Assembly (NCBI GenBank): GCA_916048095.2
Contig: OU696591.1
Coordinates: 7,165,499 to 7,229,498, forward strand
Length of the DNA: 64,000 bases
Reading direction: 5' to 3'
From: Sacculina carcini
Taxonomy: Eukaryota; Arthropoda; Thecostraca; Sacculinidae
The notes beneath the pieces were generated by a model, which saw nothing but the letters and a program-made list of their open reading frames with translations, did no database searches and was not told where the DNA came from. Below are positions 15,055 to 26,920 of the stretch, in pieces; position 1 is the stretch's first letter, and each line of letters starts with the position of its first letter. Both the position numbers and the translations under genes were made by a program.

Positions 15055-16335
15055 CATTTGTGGGTATAAACTATAGCTTATCTTGTAGAACACAAAATTA
15101 TCTACACAGTAGTATATTCCTGTGTAATCGCAAATGCGCATAATAGCTGTCAAATTGGCAATATGTGCTTTTGACTTTACACAGCCGTAACTTCCTTCAG
15201 ATACACTTTGGAAAATTAAAAATTATACCGTATTGTAGAAAACAAGATTTCTAGCACGATGGTATAATTTATTTTTATGTGCAACAAATAGAAACTGAGA
15301 AATAGTCAAAAAATGAATAAATTTTAGTCGCCCAGTGTTCAAGTGTAATTTTGGATGTATTTGAGAATTTTGCCAATTTTACACATTTTTTGTTTCATTT
15401 GTGGATATAAATTATAACTTATCTTGTAGAACGCAAGATTATCTTCACAGTAGTATATTCCTGTGTAATCGCAAGTGCGCATAATAGCTGTCAAATTGGC
15501 AATATGTCCTTTTGACTTTACACCGCCGTAACTTCCTTCAGATATACTTTGGAAAATTACAAAATATACCGTATTGTAGAAAAATAGATTTCTAGCACGA
15601 TGGTATAATTTATTTTTATGTGTGACAAACACTTCCTGAGAAATAGTAGAAAAATGAATAAATTTTAGACGCCCGGTGATCAAGTGTAATTTTGGATGTA
15701 TTTGAGAATTGTGCCAATTTTACACGTTTTTTGTATCATTTGTGGGTATAAATTATAACTTTTATTGTAGAACACAAAATTATCTACACTATTGTATATA
15801 TTTTATAGCTGTACCATTGCTGGTTTATGAGGAATAGATAGCGGAATATTGACCAAAATATTAACGTTTTTGTGTGCTAATTTTGCTTTTTGGACTTTGT
15901 CATTTACACTTTACACCGCCGTAACTTTTTTTAATACACTTTGGAAAATTAACAATTATACCGTGTTGTAGCAAACAAAATTCCCAGCATGATGGTATTA
16001 TTTATTTTGATGTGTGATAATTAGTTTTTGAGAAATAGAGAAAAAAGTATAGAAAATCGGACGCGTGGAGTTAAAATAAAATTTTGAATGTAGATTTATT
16101 TTTTTTCCATTTTACATAATTCACATTTAATTTTTGGGTATAAATTATAATTTTTTGAGTAGAACAGAACATTTTCTACACATTGGTATAATTTTTATAG
16201 TTGTACCATTGCTGGTTTAGGAGGAGTAGTCTTCAGAAAATTGACCAAAATTTTCGCATTTTTCAGGGTTCATTTTGTTTTTTCACCGCTATAACATATT
16301 TTGGTTTCTACAAATTTTTAGCGGGTACGCCAAGT
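15055..16335. repeat. Four degenerate tandem units of about 340-390 bp (copy A)
   Basis: Units start at about 15062, 15409, 15744 and 16137, each with a GTGGGTATAAANTATA-like start, TTGTAGAACACAAAATTATC, a CGCCGTAAC segment and TTATTTTTATGTG. They end in AGCGGGTACGCCAAGTGATG. AT-rich and without coding potential; equivalent in copy B at about 51512-52785. Confidence 0.8.
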
Positions 16336-16432
16336 GATGGCCAAGTAGCAGCTGATAGAAAATGGACCAAGAAGGGTGGGACAGACAGACTCACACACAC
16401 ACAGCCACACAGAGGATCTCTTTTATATATAT

Positions 16433-16481
<49 letters not shown>

Positions 16482-18108
16482 GCGGGTTGAGGGATAATAT
16501 TTGTATATAAAAATATTAACATTTACACTTTTCTATTGTTCAAGATATATATAGGTTACATTTTTTGCTTTTCAATTTGTGTTCATTATATTTTATGGAT
16601 TTAATATGAATTTTATTGTATGAATTGTTCCGCACGACGGGCAGGTTTAAAAGCAAGTGTTTCCATTTTTTAGTTCGTTTTTTCAAATGGTTTTATTTAA
16701 AAAATGTTAATTTTGCGATGAAAAAATGACTAAGGCGGACTGAGGGGAAATATTTAGTCGAAATAAAAATAATTAAGCTTAGAATTTTCAATCGTTTAAT
16801 ATTTTTAAGAGTGTACCCTATTTCATTTTTAATTTTCTATATTTTTATTAATTGAATATGAATTTCATGTTATGAATTGCTCCGAACAACGGGTTTAATG
16901 GGCGGGCGGGTTTCATGCTAGTATATATATATATATAAAACAGATCCTCTGTCTGTGTGTTCGTTTGTCTGTCCCACCCTCTTATCAATATTTACACCTC
17001 AATTGTTCCGCACGACGGGCGGATAAAATGTTACTGGGAACAAAGTAAACTACTGAATATTACTGTGTAATTTAATTGGTTAAATTTCAAGATGCATAAG
17101 CATATGAGTTGAAATATCATGTATACATACTGTTAACATATTTACAGGATATTGTACATATGATATTTACAATGCAGGATATTTACAGGATTTCTTGCCA
17201 TATAATTTGTATTAATTTTCTTTTATGGATTGAATTTACATTTTATTTTATTAATTTTTCCGCACGACGGGCGGGTTCAAATGTACTTATATAAAAGGAA
17301 TTATCTGTCTGTGTGTGTATGTTTAAATACGAAGTGACATAACTGCGCGGGCTCAGTGGTATAGATCAGGGACTTTAAACGTAAACGAAGCGATGTTTAT
17401 GAAATAAAAATGTCCCGGGGCAGCAACTATAGACAATAGAACGTTCAATTTCATCGTGTAGAATGAATTCATATACAAAACTACCGGATTTGACTTCAAG
17501 ATCCAGAACAGATCGTGTTCGAGTTCTGAATTATTCCGCACGACGGGCGGGTTTGAATATGAGGAGGGCTGAGGGAGAATATTTTGTTAAAATTGAAATA
17601 AAAATTAAGTAGACGTGCAGCGTTGTCTGGCCACAAACCAGATCCAAAGCTGCATACCCCCAATTCGGCCTTGATATCCTAAACCAACTACACATTATGG
17701 ACAGATTACATAAGAGGGTAAAGAAGAAGCAAAATGATGAAATAATATGGGACCAGAAGATACACATAGCAATAAGTTATAATGCTTTTATTGTCTAGTA
17801 CCTCACACACAAGCTCAACCCGACACAAACTCAACCCCTAGTTAGTGATCATTTCTTGACGTAACCTAACCTAAATGTCTAGCATATAAATGTAGCAGCA
17901 CCAAATATAGCGCGTACAAAACTATGTGTATTGGTGGCTCGTAACAATGCAACTGGTGGTAATGATAGAACTGAATGAAAGCTGACATGACACACACTGA
18001 ACACACAGACATACCGTTACATGCATGCACACAAGTTAACTTGACACCCACACACAGACACACAACACACAGACATACAACTGCATCCATACACACGCAT
18101 GTCTCATA
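16336..18108. mobile_element. Cluster of Helitron-like 3' ends and TA arrays (copy A)
   Basis: The motif TTCCGCACGACGGGCGGGTT recurs at about 16628, 17003, 17258 and 17541, with a degenerate form at 16880. The CCGC..GCGG part can fold into a small hairpin, and at 16918-16921 CTAG follows it, then T, as in Helitron termini (hairpin, about 10 nt, CTRR, insertion next to T). TA arrays stand at 16433-16480. No Rep/helicase is seen, so these would be non-autonomous, partly tandem copies. 17340-17525 is an inverted copy of 19139-19330. No gene is visible. Confidence 0.5.
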
Positions 18109-18109
18109 C

Positions 18110-19119
18110 AGACGATTGGCTATTACTGGCAGCCAGTGGTCTTCAACCTCAGACCGGCCACATCCCCCCCTCAGGTGCTGTGCTCCGACTGCATGAAGCG
18201 GCGAGGCGGTCGCACGGGTCTGGAGCGCCGAGACTATACGATGCGAGCGGGATGTTGTGCACCGGTAGACGAACCTGAAGGGATCTAGTACAATATTGCC
18301 CTATGAACATATTAGCCACAAATGCCCGAGTACTCTCTTACTCTGCGATAGGGCAATATTTTCACCTCGGCCAGTGTAGTGTCAAAAGCGTAGCAAGTGC
18401 GGTGAGTGCGACTGCGGTTTGTGGCCAATATGTTCACTTTTCACCATAGCGTAATTTCAGTGGTTTTCAACACAACGCACGAGTTTGTTTACAACAGTAC
18501 TGTACTGTGCGGTTATTGATTAGGTTAGGTTAGGTTGGTCAGGTTAGGTCAAGTTTGGTTAGGTCAGCTTACTCAACCTAGCCAATAACCACGCACAGTG
18601 CGTTAGGTGCTAGTCATCTGTTGTATACGAACTCGTGCGTTGTGTTGAAAACCACTGAAATTACGCTATGCTGAAAAGTGAACAAATTGGCCACAAACCG
18701 TAGTCGCACTCACCGCACTTGCTACGCCTTTGACACTACACTGGCCGAGGTGAACATATTGCCCTAATTCAGAGTATGGGAGTACTCGGGCATTTGTGGC
18801 TAATATGTTCATAGGGCAATATTGTAGTACTCCCACCTGAATCAGCCGGTTCAGTCGTGGGAGTGGACGCTGAAACCGCGGTAGAATCGGGCGGTGAGTT
18901 GACAACATCACCTGGCGGATCTTGTTCAGCTCTTTCCAGATGTGCCGGCTTGAGCCTGTCGATGGCCACGACGTCTGGTTTACCACGATTGTCTATTGTG
19001 AATGCCTTGTCGTCACGCTGCAGCACGGCGTAGGGACCCTGGTAAGGTGGTGTCAACGGGGTCCTGTGACCGTCGACCCGGACGAAGACGTGGGAGGCCT
19101 TGTTCAAGGTTTGAGACAC
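18110..19119 (-). pseudogene. C-terminal fragment of a gypsy-type pol, split by a foldback
   Basis: Section 18827-19119 encodes HVFVRVDGHRTPLTPPYQGP and a following VLQRDDKAFTIDNRGKPDVV, ending AIDRLKPAHLE: the GPY/F module of Ty3/gypsy integrases that contacts DNA or chromatin. After the foldback, 18180-18288 continues with a basic tail (SRRSRPVRPPRRF). No other part of this element is here, and its sequence does not come from Gypsy-A, B or E. The same fragment is in copy B (55906-56198). Confidence 0.75.
18289..18826. mobile_element. Foldback element with TTAGG-like loop (copy A)
   Basis: Ends TACAATATTGCCCTATGAAC and its inverse at 18807-18826; the arms run almost to the centre (about 240 bp each). 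The apex holds ATTAGGTTAGGTTAGG and related GGTTAGGTC units. It splits the pol fragment above. No open frame of note. Copy B: 55368-55905. Confidence 0.85.
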
Positions 19120-19745
19120 GAATGGTTTGTGGTTTGTGGATCGTGTCGATCCGTTCTGGATCTTGAAGACAAATCCGATAGTTATGTATAAGAATGCATT
19201 CTACACGGTGAAATTGAACGTTTTATTGTCTATAGTTGCTGTCAGCGGGACATATTTATTTCATAAAAATGATCCATCGTTTCTTTTACGTTTGAAACCA
19301 CTGATCTATATCATTGAGCCCGCGTAGTTATTTTAACATCATATTCAAGCATTCATACACACACAGACAGACAGATAATTTCTTTCATATATATAGATTT
19401 ATACCCGCCCGTCGTGCGGAACAGCTCATAACATGTAATTCATATTCAATCTATAAAATAAAATGAATACAAATTAAAAAGTATAAAATTTAACCTGTAA
19501 ATATGCTATCCAATAGAAATGTCTAAATGTGAATATTTTAATTTTAATTTGGACAAAATATCCCTCGATCCGTCTCATATATGAACCTGCCCGTCGTGCT
19601 GAATAATTCAGAACTCAGACACAAAACAATGAAAAATGACCAAAGTTTTTCATTACGAGCGAGCGATAGCGAGCGAGTTCATACTTGGTGTTACTAGAAA
19701 AATGAGTATAAGCGGCCCGCCGGCCGGTCCGCCGGCCGTGGTGAC
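19120..19745. other. Helitron-like remnant, no gene
   Basis: 19139-19330 is an inverted copy of 17340-17525. ACCCGCCCGTCGTGCGGAAC, the inverse of the Helitron-like 3' motif, is at about 19404, and a variant at 19585. Homology with copy B stops at about 19678 (B: 56750). A GC-rich CCGGCC cluster lies at 19712-19738. Confidence 0.6.
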
Positions 19746-20075
19746 TGTAGGCTGAACAAAGGAACGAAAAAAATGTATTCACCAGCAACAATTCTATCAC
19801 ACCGTATTCAACGTACCATCTCTCACACTCGCAACACCCCAAGCTCCACTGACGCACGTCATTTTCCACATTGCAAAACCGTCCTGCAAATTCCATTCCA
19901 AGCGATCCGATTGCACATACGCACACGCGCACAGGCTCGCACATACACACAAGCACATACACACACACATGCACACAACAGCACGCATACATTTGCAGAA
20001 CCATTCATTCCGATTATATGCAACACTGAATGCAACTGAATGACGAAATCGGTCAACTATACACATCAAACTACA
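19746..20075 (-). repeat. Gypsy-B 3' LTR
   Basis: Direct repeat of 23812-24141. Rich in CA on the plus strand (ACACACAAGCACATACACAC). On the coding strand it begins TGTAGTTTGATG and ends CAGCCTACA. Confidence 0.92.
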
Positions 20076-20177
20076 CACCCTTGTCATTTAATAATCATTA
20101 TCATTTCGAATTGAACACGAAACTCGACACACCCCAATAGAAACGACTTAAAGACAATTATATCCCTATAAACTACA

Positions 20178-21320
20178 CTAGCTACTCACATAGTCATTCA
20201 TCCAGATTGGCCGTCTCACCTCTCTCCTCGGTCGCTCTATGGTAGCTGCAGATTCTGAATGTGTGCATTCGTTTTCAGCGTTCGGAGGCGGACGAATCTC
20301 CTCGGGCCCTGGATCAATAACGGGCCGCAGGTCCAGCACATGTCTAGGCATACCGTCAAATGAGATGTTGTTGTTGGAGTTCACTCTCGTAACGACGCCC
20401 TTGCTCCAATGAGAAGTGCAGCGCGCGTTGGGGGGCTTCAACCACACTTAATCCCCCAATTTGACTGTCGACCCCGATACCCGGTCTTCATCTCCGCTTT
20501 GAGAAATATCTCTGAGACATCTCCAGTCGTAAGTGTGCACTGATCGTTGCGGTACGCTTTCGTCTTTTTGACCATTCCGCGGAGTACAATTATACCAGAA
20601 CACGGCTTCAGTAGGGTAAATCTCCCCTCTCTCAGCAATAGCTTTAACAGTTCGGTGGTTTCTTTCAATTATGCCATTGCCTCCTGGCCGATATGCTGCA
20701 CGAAATAACCTACGAACTTTCCACCGTGTCAACATGTTTCCCAAATGCTGAGACCGGAATGCAGCACTGTTATCTAGAAGAAGTTCATCTACCGGTCCCC
20801 GCTCGAGAAATATGCTGTTCAACACCTCGGTCACCTCTTGTGCGTCTTCTCCTCTCAGCTTTCTCCAGAGGGCGAAACGGCCTGGTCCACAATCGATGAT
20901 GGTCAGAAAGGGTACTTGTCTATAGTGTGTGACATCCACAGCTAGTCGACTCCAAGTATGTTCCACGCTTAATTCACCGCCTTGATGTACGACAGGTGCG
21001 GGATCGATCGACTGACATCGAATACAGTTACGTACGACTTTTTTCACGGTTTCTCTCGACACTGTGGGATCAACTTTTCTCGCTAGGTACAAAGTCCTTT
21101 CCACCCCCATATGATGTTGATCGTGCAAATCTCGGATATTTACAACAGCATTGACGCAATGCTGAGAAACTTCGCTTACGTATTTCATCAACCATTGTTT
21201 ATTCACCCTGGTGAGCACGTCGGCTCTATTACTTTTCGAAGGTACCAGGTGTACCACCACGCGCAAGTCAAATTCCTCTACGAGTTCTTTGAGATTTCCC
21301 AGTCGTCTCTTTATAATCAT
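20178..21320 (-). pseudogene. Gypsy-B pol: end of RNase H and integrase
   Basis: Continues after a stop at 21321-21323. The start (IIKRRLGNLKELVEEF, VPSKSNRADVLTRV) is the last RNase H portion. The integrase follows: HHMGVERTLYLARKVDP with CIRCQS, RLAVDVTHYRQ, LLLDNSAAFRS, GGNGIIERNHRTVK as the D,D,E core, then the C-terminal module. A second stop at 20448-20450 separates VWLKPPNARCTSHWSKG and the tail. Same lineage as Gypsy-A. Confidence 0.88.
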
Positions 21321-22767
21321 TTATGCAGCTCCTTTGGTGTGAATCCGCTTCTCCGCGTATAGTGCAGACTGCAGCCAGGCGGCCACGGTCGCGGAGTCGG
21401 TCATCAGGTCAATCGTCTTCATGTGCCATTTGAGTGCTAGGTTAACACCCTTGAGAACAGCCTCCAACTCTGCCACATTAATATGTTTTTCATCGTCCTT
21501 CTTACGCAACCACGCAGCATCTTCAACAATTTTTCCATCGACCGCTAAAACCACACCAGTTGCGATGCTGCTGGCATCACACCACACCTCACAATGCGCT
21601 CCACCCGTAACACTCCAAAGTCCTTTGACTGGATCATCGGCATTGACTTTTTCAACCACCTGCTTTATCATATGCATTGCTGAGTCGCCGATAAAATCAT
21701 CCCAACGAGCCCCAGATGCACGTCGCTTGATATAGCTACACGCCACTCGCATCCACCCGGCTACCGGGTAGTGCCCCACTAGCATGCCACAGATGGAGAA
21801 TAACTTCCTTCTGGTCAACACTTCAGGAACTTCAGGAACGATGTTACCTCTCCGAAATGCCAGCTGGTCACCGGAGCGCGTCAGCTGCAGCCCCAACACC
21901 GATCCACCATCGAGCGACTCCGCTGGTTTCGCAATCAAACCAAACGCCTTCAAGTGCTTGCTCACGTCCGCTGTAGAGACTATAGCTTCATTTACCAGTA
22001 TGTCGTCAATATATGAACTTGTTCCGCGCCCGACAGCTTCGTTCTTGTCCAAGATTGTCTTCAAAATTTTCGACATGATTCGCGGAGCCGAACTTAAGCC
22101 GAAGCCAAGACGCGTCAGACAGAAAATTTTACCCTTGTACTCGACTAACTGGTATTTCCACAGCTCTTTGTGAATTCCCAACTGTAAATATGCAGATTTC
22201 AGGTCTAATATCGCTGCTTTGTCTCCCACTCGTCGCCATTTTCTCAGCTTTTCCTCGCAAACATCGGTGAAATCGTCACCCGTATGACACTCGATGTTTG
22301 CGTTATGTCACCCGTATGACACTCAATTCGCGAAAATCTAGCACTGGACGGATTTTACGCTTTTGTGGCTGATTTACGGCCATCAGCGGAATCACCCCTG
22401 AAACAGCACCATCCCATGGCAGTAAAATCCCCTCTGAAATCCATCTTTGCACTTCTTTGTCGAACTCTTCCTTGACTCGATCATCCTTTCCTGCACCATA
22501 GCTGCCCACTTGATTTTTCACCTCAACTGACATGTCATTCTTCCACCGCCACTTCACGGTCCACCTCTCACCATCAAAATCAGCACTGAAGTCAGCGTCA
22601 TCTATAGTGAATCGTGCCGAGCTGCTGACATCTTCACGACTCATACACGACTCGCGTTGGATACCACCGGCCACTGCAACTTTACAACCGGAAAAACTAA
22701 CACCTTGTTGAGTGATCGTAACGCCCCCCATCAAATTGATGACATCAAGCCCGACAATGACATCCAC
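21321..22767 (-). pseudogene. Gypsy-B pol: reverse transcriptase and RNase H
   Basis: 22303-22767 encodes the protease end and RT start (EFDKEVQRWISEGILLPW, RKIRPVLDFREL). 21321-22229 continues with LDLKSAYLQLGIHKELW, LTRLGFGLSSAPRIM, the catalytic SYIDDILV, and RNase H (VWCDASSIATGVVLAV, HINVAELEAVLKGVNLAL, LMTDSATVAAWLQ). The break between them, at about 22270-22325, coincides with a short tandem duplication of GTCACCCGTATGACACTC. With the terminal stop the enzyme cannot be made whole. Confidence 0.88.
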
Positions 22768-22770
22768 ACC

Positions 22771-23088
22771 TTAAATCAGCCGATCATCATCAACGACTCT
22801 CAGTCGGATACACCTTCCGTTCACAACTAGTGCCACATCATCAGCATATGTACACCTAATTTGACTCCCATCAAAAGCTTGCACGAACACCGTACCATCA
22901 GTCTGTGACACGTATTTCTCATGAATAACGCTTGTAGAGCAGCCAGTGTCTATCAGACCTTTGGTCTGTGTATCCCCAAGAACAACATCAATGATGGGTA
23001 ACTGTGCATGAGGCGCCTGACGGTAAGAAGGGCGGTTGCTGGCGCACGCACCGCCCCCTAGGAGTTTTCCGAATTCTGGTTGGGACAC
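22771..23088 (-). pseudogene. Gypsy-B protease
   Basis: Encodes GLIDTGCSTSVIHEKYV, the retropepsin active-site box, after a short spacer. The frame is -1 to gag and overlaps its end by about 30 nt, so frameshifting at or near GGAAAAC is plausible. A stop at 22771-22773 interrupts the link to RT (the next residues are VDVIVGLDVIN). Confidence 0.8.
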
Positions 23089-23783
23089 TCACCTGAAATA
23101 TGACCGCTCTGGCCACATTTAAAGCACCCCACCGTCTTCTCAGTACAGTCCCGGATGAAGTGCGCGCCACCACATCGAAAGCACCCGCCCACCTTCGGTC
23201 TTGACGGAATTCGGCTCCCTTTTCCACGTCCGCTACTTTGTGCACACCTTCCGGCTTTCAGAGCAACAGCAGCATGTCCACCATGAGATGTATGACCATT
23301 CGTAGTCAGTACTCTTGCGTGCCCTATCGGCACACTCATCGAGAGGCTCATGACATCATCGATGCGGCGCAAGATCGAACTGACGTGGTCGGGAAACCCA
23401 TTAACAAAACAGAGCTTCACAATATGCTCCAGCGCAGCTTTGTCGAAGCGAGCCAGTCCAGCCAGACGCCGCAGCTCATTGGCATAGGCGTCGACTGACT
23501 CGCCACCCCACTTCCTCTCGGATAGCTTCCCGAACGCCACGAACGCATCATCACTGAACGCCTCCTTCAATCGCGTTTGAATCGCATCGACGTCATTCTG
23601 AGCTTCTTCATCCATCTCCAGATAGACCGCCAGAGCATCATCCTCCAGATAGAGAGGCAAGAAGCTTGCCAAATCAGTGACCTTCGTTAGTTTGGCCACC
23701 AAATTTACTTTTTTTAACCAAGCCACCACGTTGCCCTCGCCTGTGAAAAGCTTCACCATGTCGCTTTTCACAATTCCAGCCAT
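23058..23783 (-). CDS. Gypsy-B gag (intact frame)
   Basis: 242 residues starting MAGIVKSDMVKLFTG, 17 bp after the primer site. Capsid-like middle (YANELRRLAGL, VKLCFVNGFPDHV), then two complete CCHC knuckles, CFRCGGAHFIRDC and CFKCGQSGHISGEC. It forms the particle and binds the element RNA. It is the only uninterrupted gene of Gypsy-B and ends NQNSENS overlapping the protease frame. Confidence 0.88.
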   Translation of the reverse strand: MAGIVKSDMVKLFTGEGNVVAWLKKVNLVAKLTKVTDLASFLPLYLEDDALAVYLEMDEEAQNDVDAIQTRLKEAFSDDAFVAFGKLSERKWGGESVDAYANELRRLAGLARFDKAALEHIVKLCFVNGFPDHVSSILRRIDDVMSLSMSVPIGHARVLTTNGHTSHGGHAAVALKAGRCAQSSGRGKGSRIPSRPKVGGCFRCGGAHFIRDCTEKTVGCFKCGQSGHISGECPNQNSENS

Positions 23784-23799
23784 AGTCGAGTGCAAAATA

Positions 23800-23811
23800 G
23801 CCGAAATAGCT
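23800..23811 (-). other. Primer-binding site of Gypsy-B, tRNA-Phe 5'-end type
   Basis: AGCTATTTCGGC on the coding strand, with no spacer after the LTR end (CCTACA). Complement of tRNA-Phe nucleotides 1-12. The LTR edge here is certain because two LTR copies define it. Confidence 0.88.
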
Positions 23812-24141
23812 TGTAGGCTGAACAAAGGAACGAAAAAAATGTATTCACCAGCAACAACTCTATCACACCGTATTCACCATACCACCTCTCACACTCGCAA
23901 CACCCCAAGCTCCACTGACCCACGTCATTTTCCACATTGCAAAAGCGTCCTGCAAATTATATTCCAAGCAACCCGATTGCACATACGCACACGCGCACAG
24001 GCTCGCACATACACACAAGCACATACACACACACATGCACACAACAACGCGCAGACATTTGCAGAACCATTCATTCCGATTATATGCAACACTGAATGCA
24101 ACTGAATGACGAAATCGGTCAACTATACACATCAAACTACA
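23812..24141 (-). repeat. Gypsy-B 5' LTR
   Basis: Second copy of the 330-bp LTR; see 19746-20075. Right flank 24142-24146 is GTCAC. Confidence 0.92.
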
Positions 24142-24147
24142 GTCACG

Positions 24148-24668
24148 CTTTTCAGAGGCTTATATCTCTGGAACCATACGTCCGATTAACATGCATTTTT
24201 TGTTGGGTAAACTCATCTTTCCTGCCGCGGATGAGACCAAGCCGAATCATGTCAGTGCCCACTGTGGCACGTGGCACGTCCCAAACGCCCTCCTACTTTT
24301 TCGAAAAACTTTTTTACCCGTTTTTCAGAGGCTTATATCTCTAGAACCATAAGTCCGATTAACATGCATTTTTTTGTTGGGTAGCCCAATCCTTCCTGCC
24401 GCGGATGAGAACAAGCCAAATTATTTCAGTGCCCACTGTGGCACGTGGCACGTCCCGAATTCCCTCCTACTTTTTCGAAAAACACTTTTTACCCATTTAT
24501 CAGAGGCTTATATCTCTGGAACCATAAGTCCGATTAACATGCGTTTTTTGTTGGGTAGCCTCATCCTTCTTGCCGCGAATCTGACCATGCCGAATCATGT
24601 CAGTGCCCAGTGTGGCACGTGGCATATGCCATATGCCCTCTTATAATTTAGCAGAAAACTTTACCCAT
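24148..24668. repeat. Three tandem units of about 175 bp
   Basis: Each unit starts TTTTCAGAGGCTTATATCTC or a close variant and has CGATTAACATGC, TTGTTGGGTA, TGCCGCGGATGA, GTGGCACGTGGCA and a TTTTTCGAAAAAC-like end. The third is more degenerate. No coding potential. Confidence 0.88.
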
Positions 24669-24769
24669 GTACGCAGACAAATGCATTTACGACAAAGTTG
24701 GATTACATATGATAGCTTCGCGTTCGCTCGTTCATCGCCGAACACGTCGCCTTACTGGTCATAATGTTT

Positions 24770-24880
24770 CCAAAATAATATTTATAACTTAACATCACCA
24801 CCTATCACCATAATATTTATAACTTAACACCACCATCTATCACCATAATATTTATAACTTAACATAACCATCTAGCGTTG
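24770..24880. repeat. Three 35-bp tandem units next to a Helitron-like end
   Basis: ATAATATTTATAACTTAACA followed by a CACC-rich half, three times, then CTAG and an inverse hairpin motif (GCCCGATGTGCGGAAC). The equivalent junction at 54020 in copy B has one unit only. Confidence 0.8.
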
Positions 24881-25607
24881 AAGCTCGCCCGATGTGCGGA
24901 ACAAATATTATATAAATAAAATAAATATTGAATTCATGAGAGAAAACAAATACAAATGTGAATAGAAAAAATTAAACCCATAACAACTATTAACCAATAG
25001 AAAAGTCTAAATATGAATGTTTTTATTTTTTATTTTTAGCTAGATTGTGTCCTGAACGCTAGCGCTCTAGCGAATACGCCATGCGCTTTGCACATAAATT
25101 CAGATGTTGATTTCGCAGCAGCGAGAAATCATAGGCGGATGAAGTAAATATTTATAGTACGTCTAAATATTTTATAATGGCTTGCTAAAAAGTTTTTTTA
25201 GAAGATATATCAAAATTAGGGGAAAACATTGCATGTGAAGGACATTTTTAACAACGTATTTCAAAGAGGCTAAGCCCCCTGCGAAATTCCTGGATCCGCC
25301 ATTGTCTCCATTGATCGCTGTGTTAAATCTATCAGTCGTCGGTGGAAATGACATGGTCTTGAATAAACTGTTGTGTCTTTTGAAATGTTAACACTACATT
25401 TTTTTATAAATATATCACCTTGTAGAAGACAAGATTTCCAATCTGTGGATATAAAAAACTGTCAATTCTGTTGAGCAGTTTTCCTCAAACCCGTGGCATA
25501 AAATCCCCAAAATGTGAAAAACTCGTTTGTGCACACACACACACAGAATAACGCTTTGATTATTATCGGGTTTATATGCTGGTTTATATGTTTATATGCA
25601 ACAAAAC
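24881..25607. other. Intergenic, no gene
   Basis: AT-rich, with the inner part of a Helitron-like copy (to about 25060) and, at 25264-25302, CCTGGATCCGCCATTG, inverse of a common hAT-type MITE end. No supported coding region. Confidence 0.5.
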
Positions 25608-25985
25608 CTAGCCTATGACCTTCTTGCATCCATTTTACCCCTAGAGACCAAGTTTCATGAAAATCGGTCCAGTGGTTTAGGAAGAGATAGGGTAAACAGA
25701 CACAAATGACCTCAATGACCTTGAAAATGACCTCAGAGGTCAACAAAACCTAGCCTATTACCTTCTTGTATCCCTTTTACCCCTCGTGACCCAGTTTTAT
25801 CAAAATCGGTCCAGTGGCTTAGGAGAAGATAGGGTTAAAAGACACAAATGACCTCAATGACCTTGAAAATGACCTCGGAGGTCAACAAAACCTAGCCTTT
25901 GACCTTCTCGCATCCATTTTGCGCCTAAGGGACCAAGTTACATCAAAATCGGTCCAGTGGCTTAGGAAGAGATAGGGTACAAACA
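25608..25985. repeat. Three tandem units of about 140 bp
   Basis: Units carry ACAAAACCTAGCCT, CATCCATTTTACCCCT, AAAATCGGTCCAGTGG, GATAGGGTA and TGACCTTGAAAATGACCTC. The last one is the point (25903) where homology with copy B resumes (56750). Between 25986 and 26920 I see only unassigned AT-rich sequence shared with 56800-57360 and 61826-62225. Confidence 0.85.
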
Positions 25986-26920
25986 GACATATAGACAATT
26001 TGCAATCAGTATAGGGCAAAAAAATACCGTCAATCAGGACCTTTGGGCCTAATTGGATAAGCCAGAAATAAGAAAATGTGCGAAGCATTGCAAAACATAA
26101 AATAAAGGAAAATCTCACACACAAAAAACACCACAAGAAAACTCGTTCATCTCTGTACACTGAATAACTCCATCCAGCACCAACACTCGACCAAACGTCT
26201 TGCTGTGGCGAATACATCCAAGCATAAAGACAGACACGCAAGTAGAGTATATGAAGTCCCAAGTATACGCTTGGGTTTGAAATATTAAAACATGAATATT
26301 CATAACATGTCATTTCATACATACATGGATAGCGAATGTATTATCTAATGTATTCCAGTCAGGCTTTGTATAATATAGTGTGATAGTGCCGAAATAGAGC
26401 GCCACCTACGTGTCAAGAATCAATATATCTTGATATTCGGACTTTTCGTGATGGACAACCTTGTCCACTTCCATCGAGAAGCTTTGACCAGGCCATAATG
26501 AATTCGACTCACTGAACCAACCATTTTTCATTTTATCCATCTCACGCAAAAAATACAGGAAAACAACCCCGCAGAAGCATTTATAGACATGAAATGGGAG
26601 CCACTGCCGTTTGCTTCAAGCACACGCGGCAGATATTGTGTGTAAAATTTAAATATGAAATCAACAGGATTTCACAATATAATTTCATTGATCCAATGAT
26701 ACTGAATTGCCAATAAAATCAGGAATCGTTACCAATTTGATCATCAAAACGCGAATTTTTCAAATTCATTAGGTTTTTCGCACATTATTGCGTATTGAAT
26801 ATCGCAATTGATGGCGGGTAATTCAAACATTTATAGACAATTATGAAAACGTGTGTTTTGAGGGTCAGCAGTGCATACATATTTTTGAAAATGACTAGGA
26901 TAGTTTTGGGTTGTCAGCTA

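Larger units (their letters stand above)
19746..24141 (-). mobile_element. Gypsy-B: degenerate full-length LTR retrotransposon
   Basis: LTRs of 330 bp (19746-20075, 23812-24141) with TG..CA ends and, by my count, about 13 differences (roughly 96% identical). Flanking 5-mers GTGAC and GTCAC agree at four of five, so the target duplication has one change. On the minus strand: primer site, gag, protease, RT, RNase H, integrase, then purine-rich AAGGGTG before the 3' LTR. Several in-frame stops and a small duplication break pol. Copy B of the duplicon lacks it, within a larger missing block. Confidence 0.92.

Noticed and set aside
18525..18575. TTAGG repeats as telomere or chromosome end
   Set aside because: Short, imperfect, and in the apex of a foldback present twice inside unique-sequence context.
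24148..24668. Regular repeats that might suggest a CRISPR array
   Set aside because: Units of about 175 bp repeated as wholes without distinct spacers, in animal DNA; a tandem repeat of transposon type.
26387..26396. GCCGAAATAG, ten bases of the tRNA-Phe-like primer site
   Set aside because: Followed by AGC, not CT; no LTR edge there, and copy B (57290) has a changed word. A chance match.
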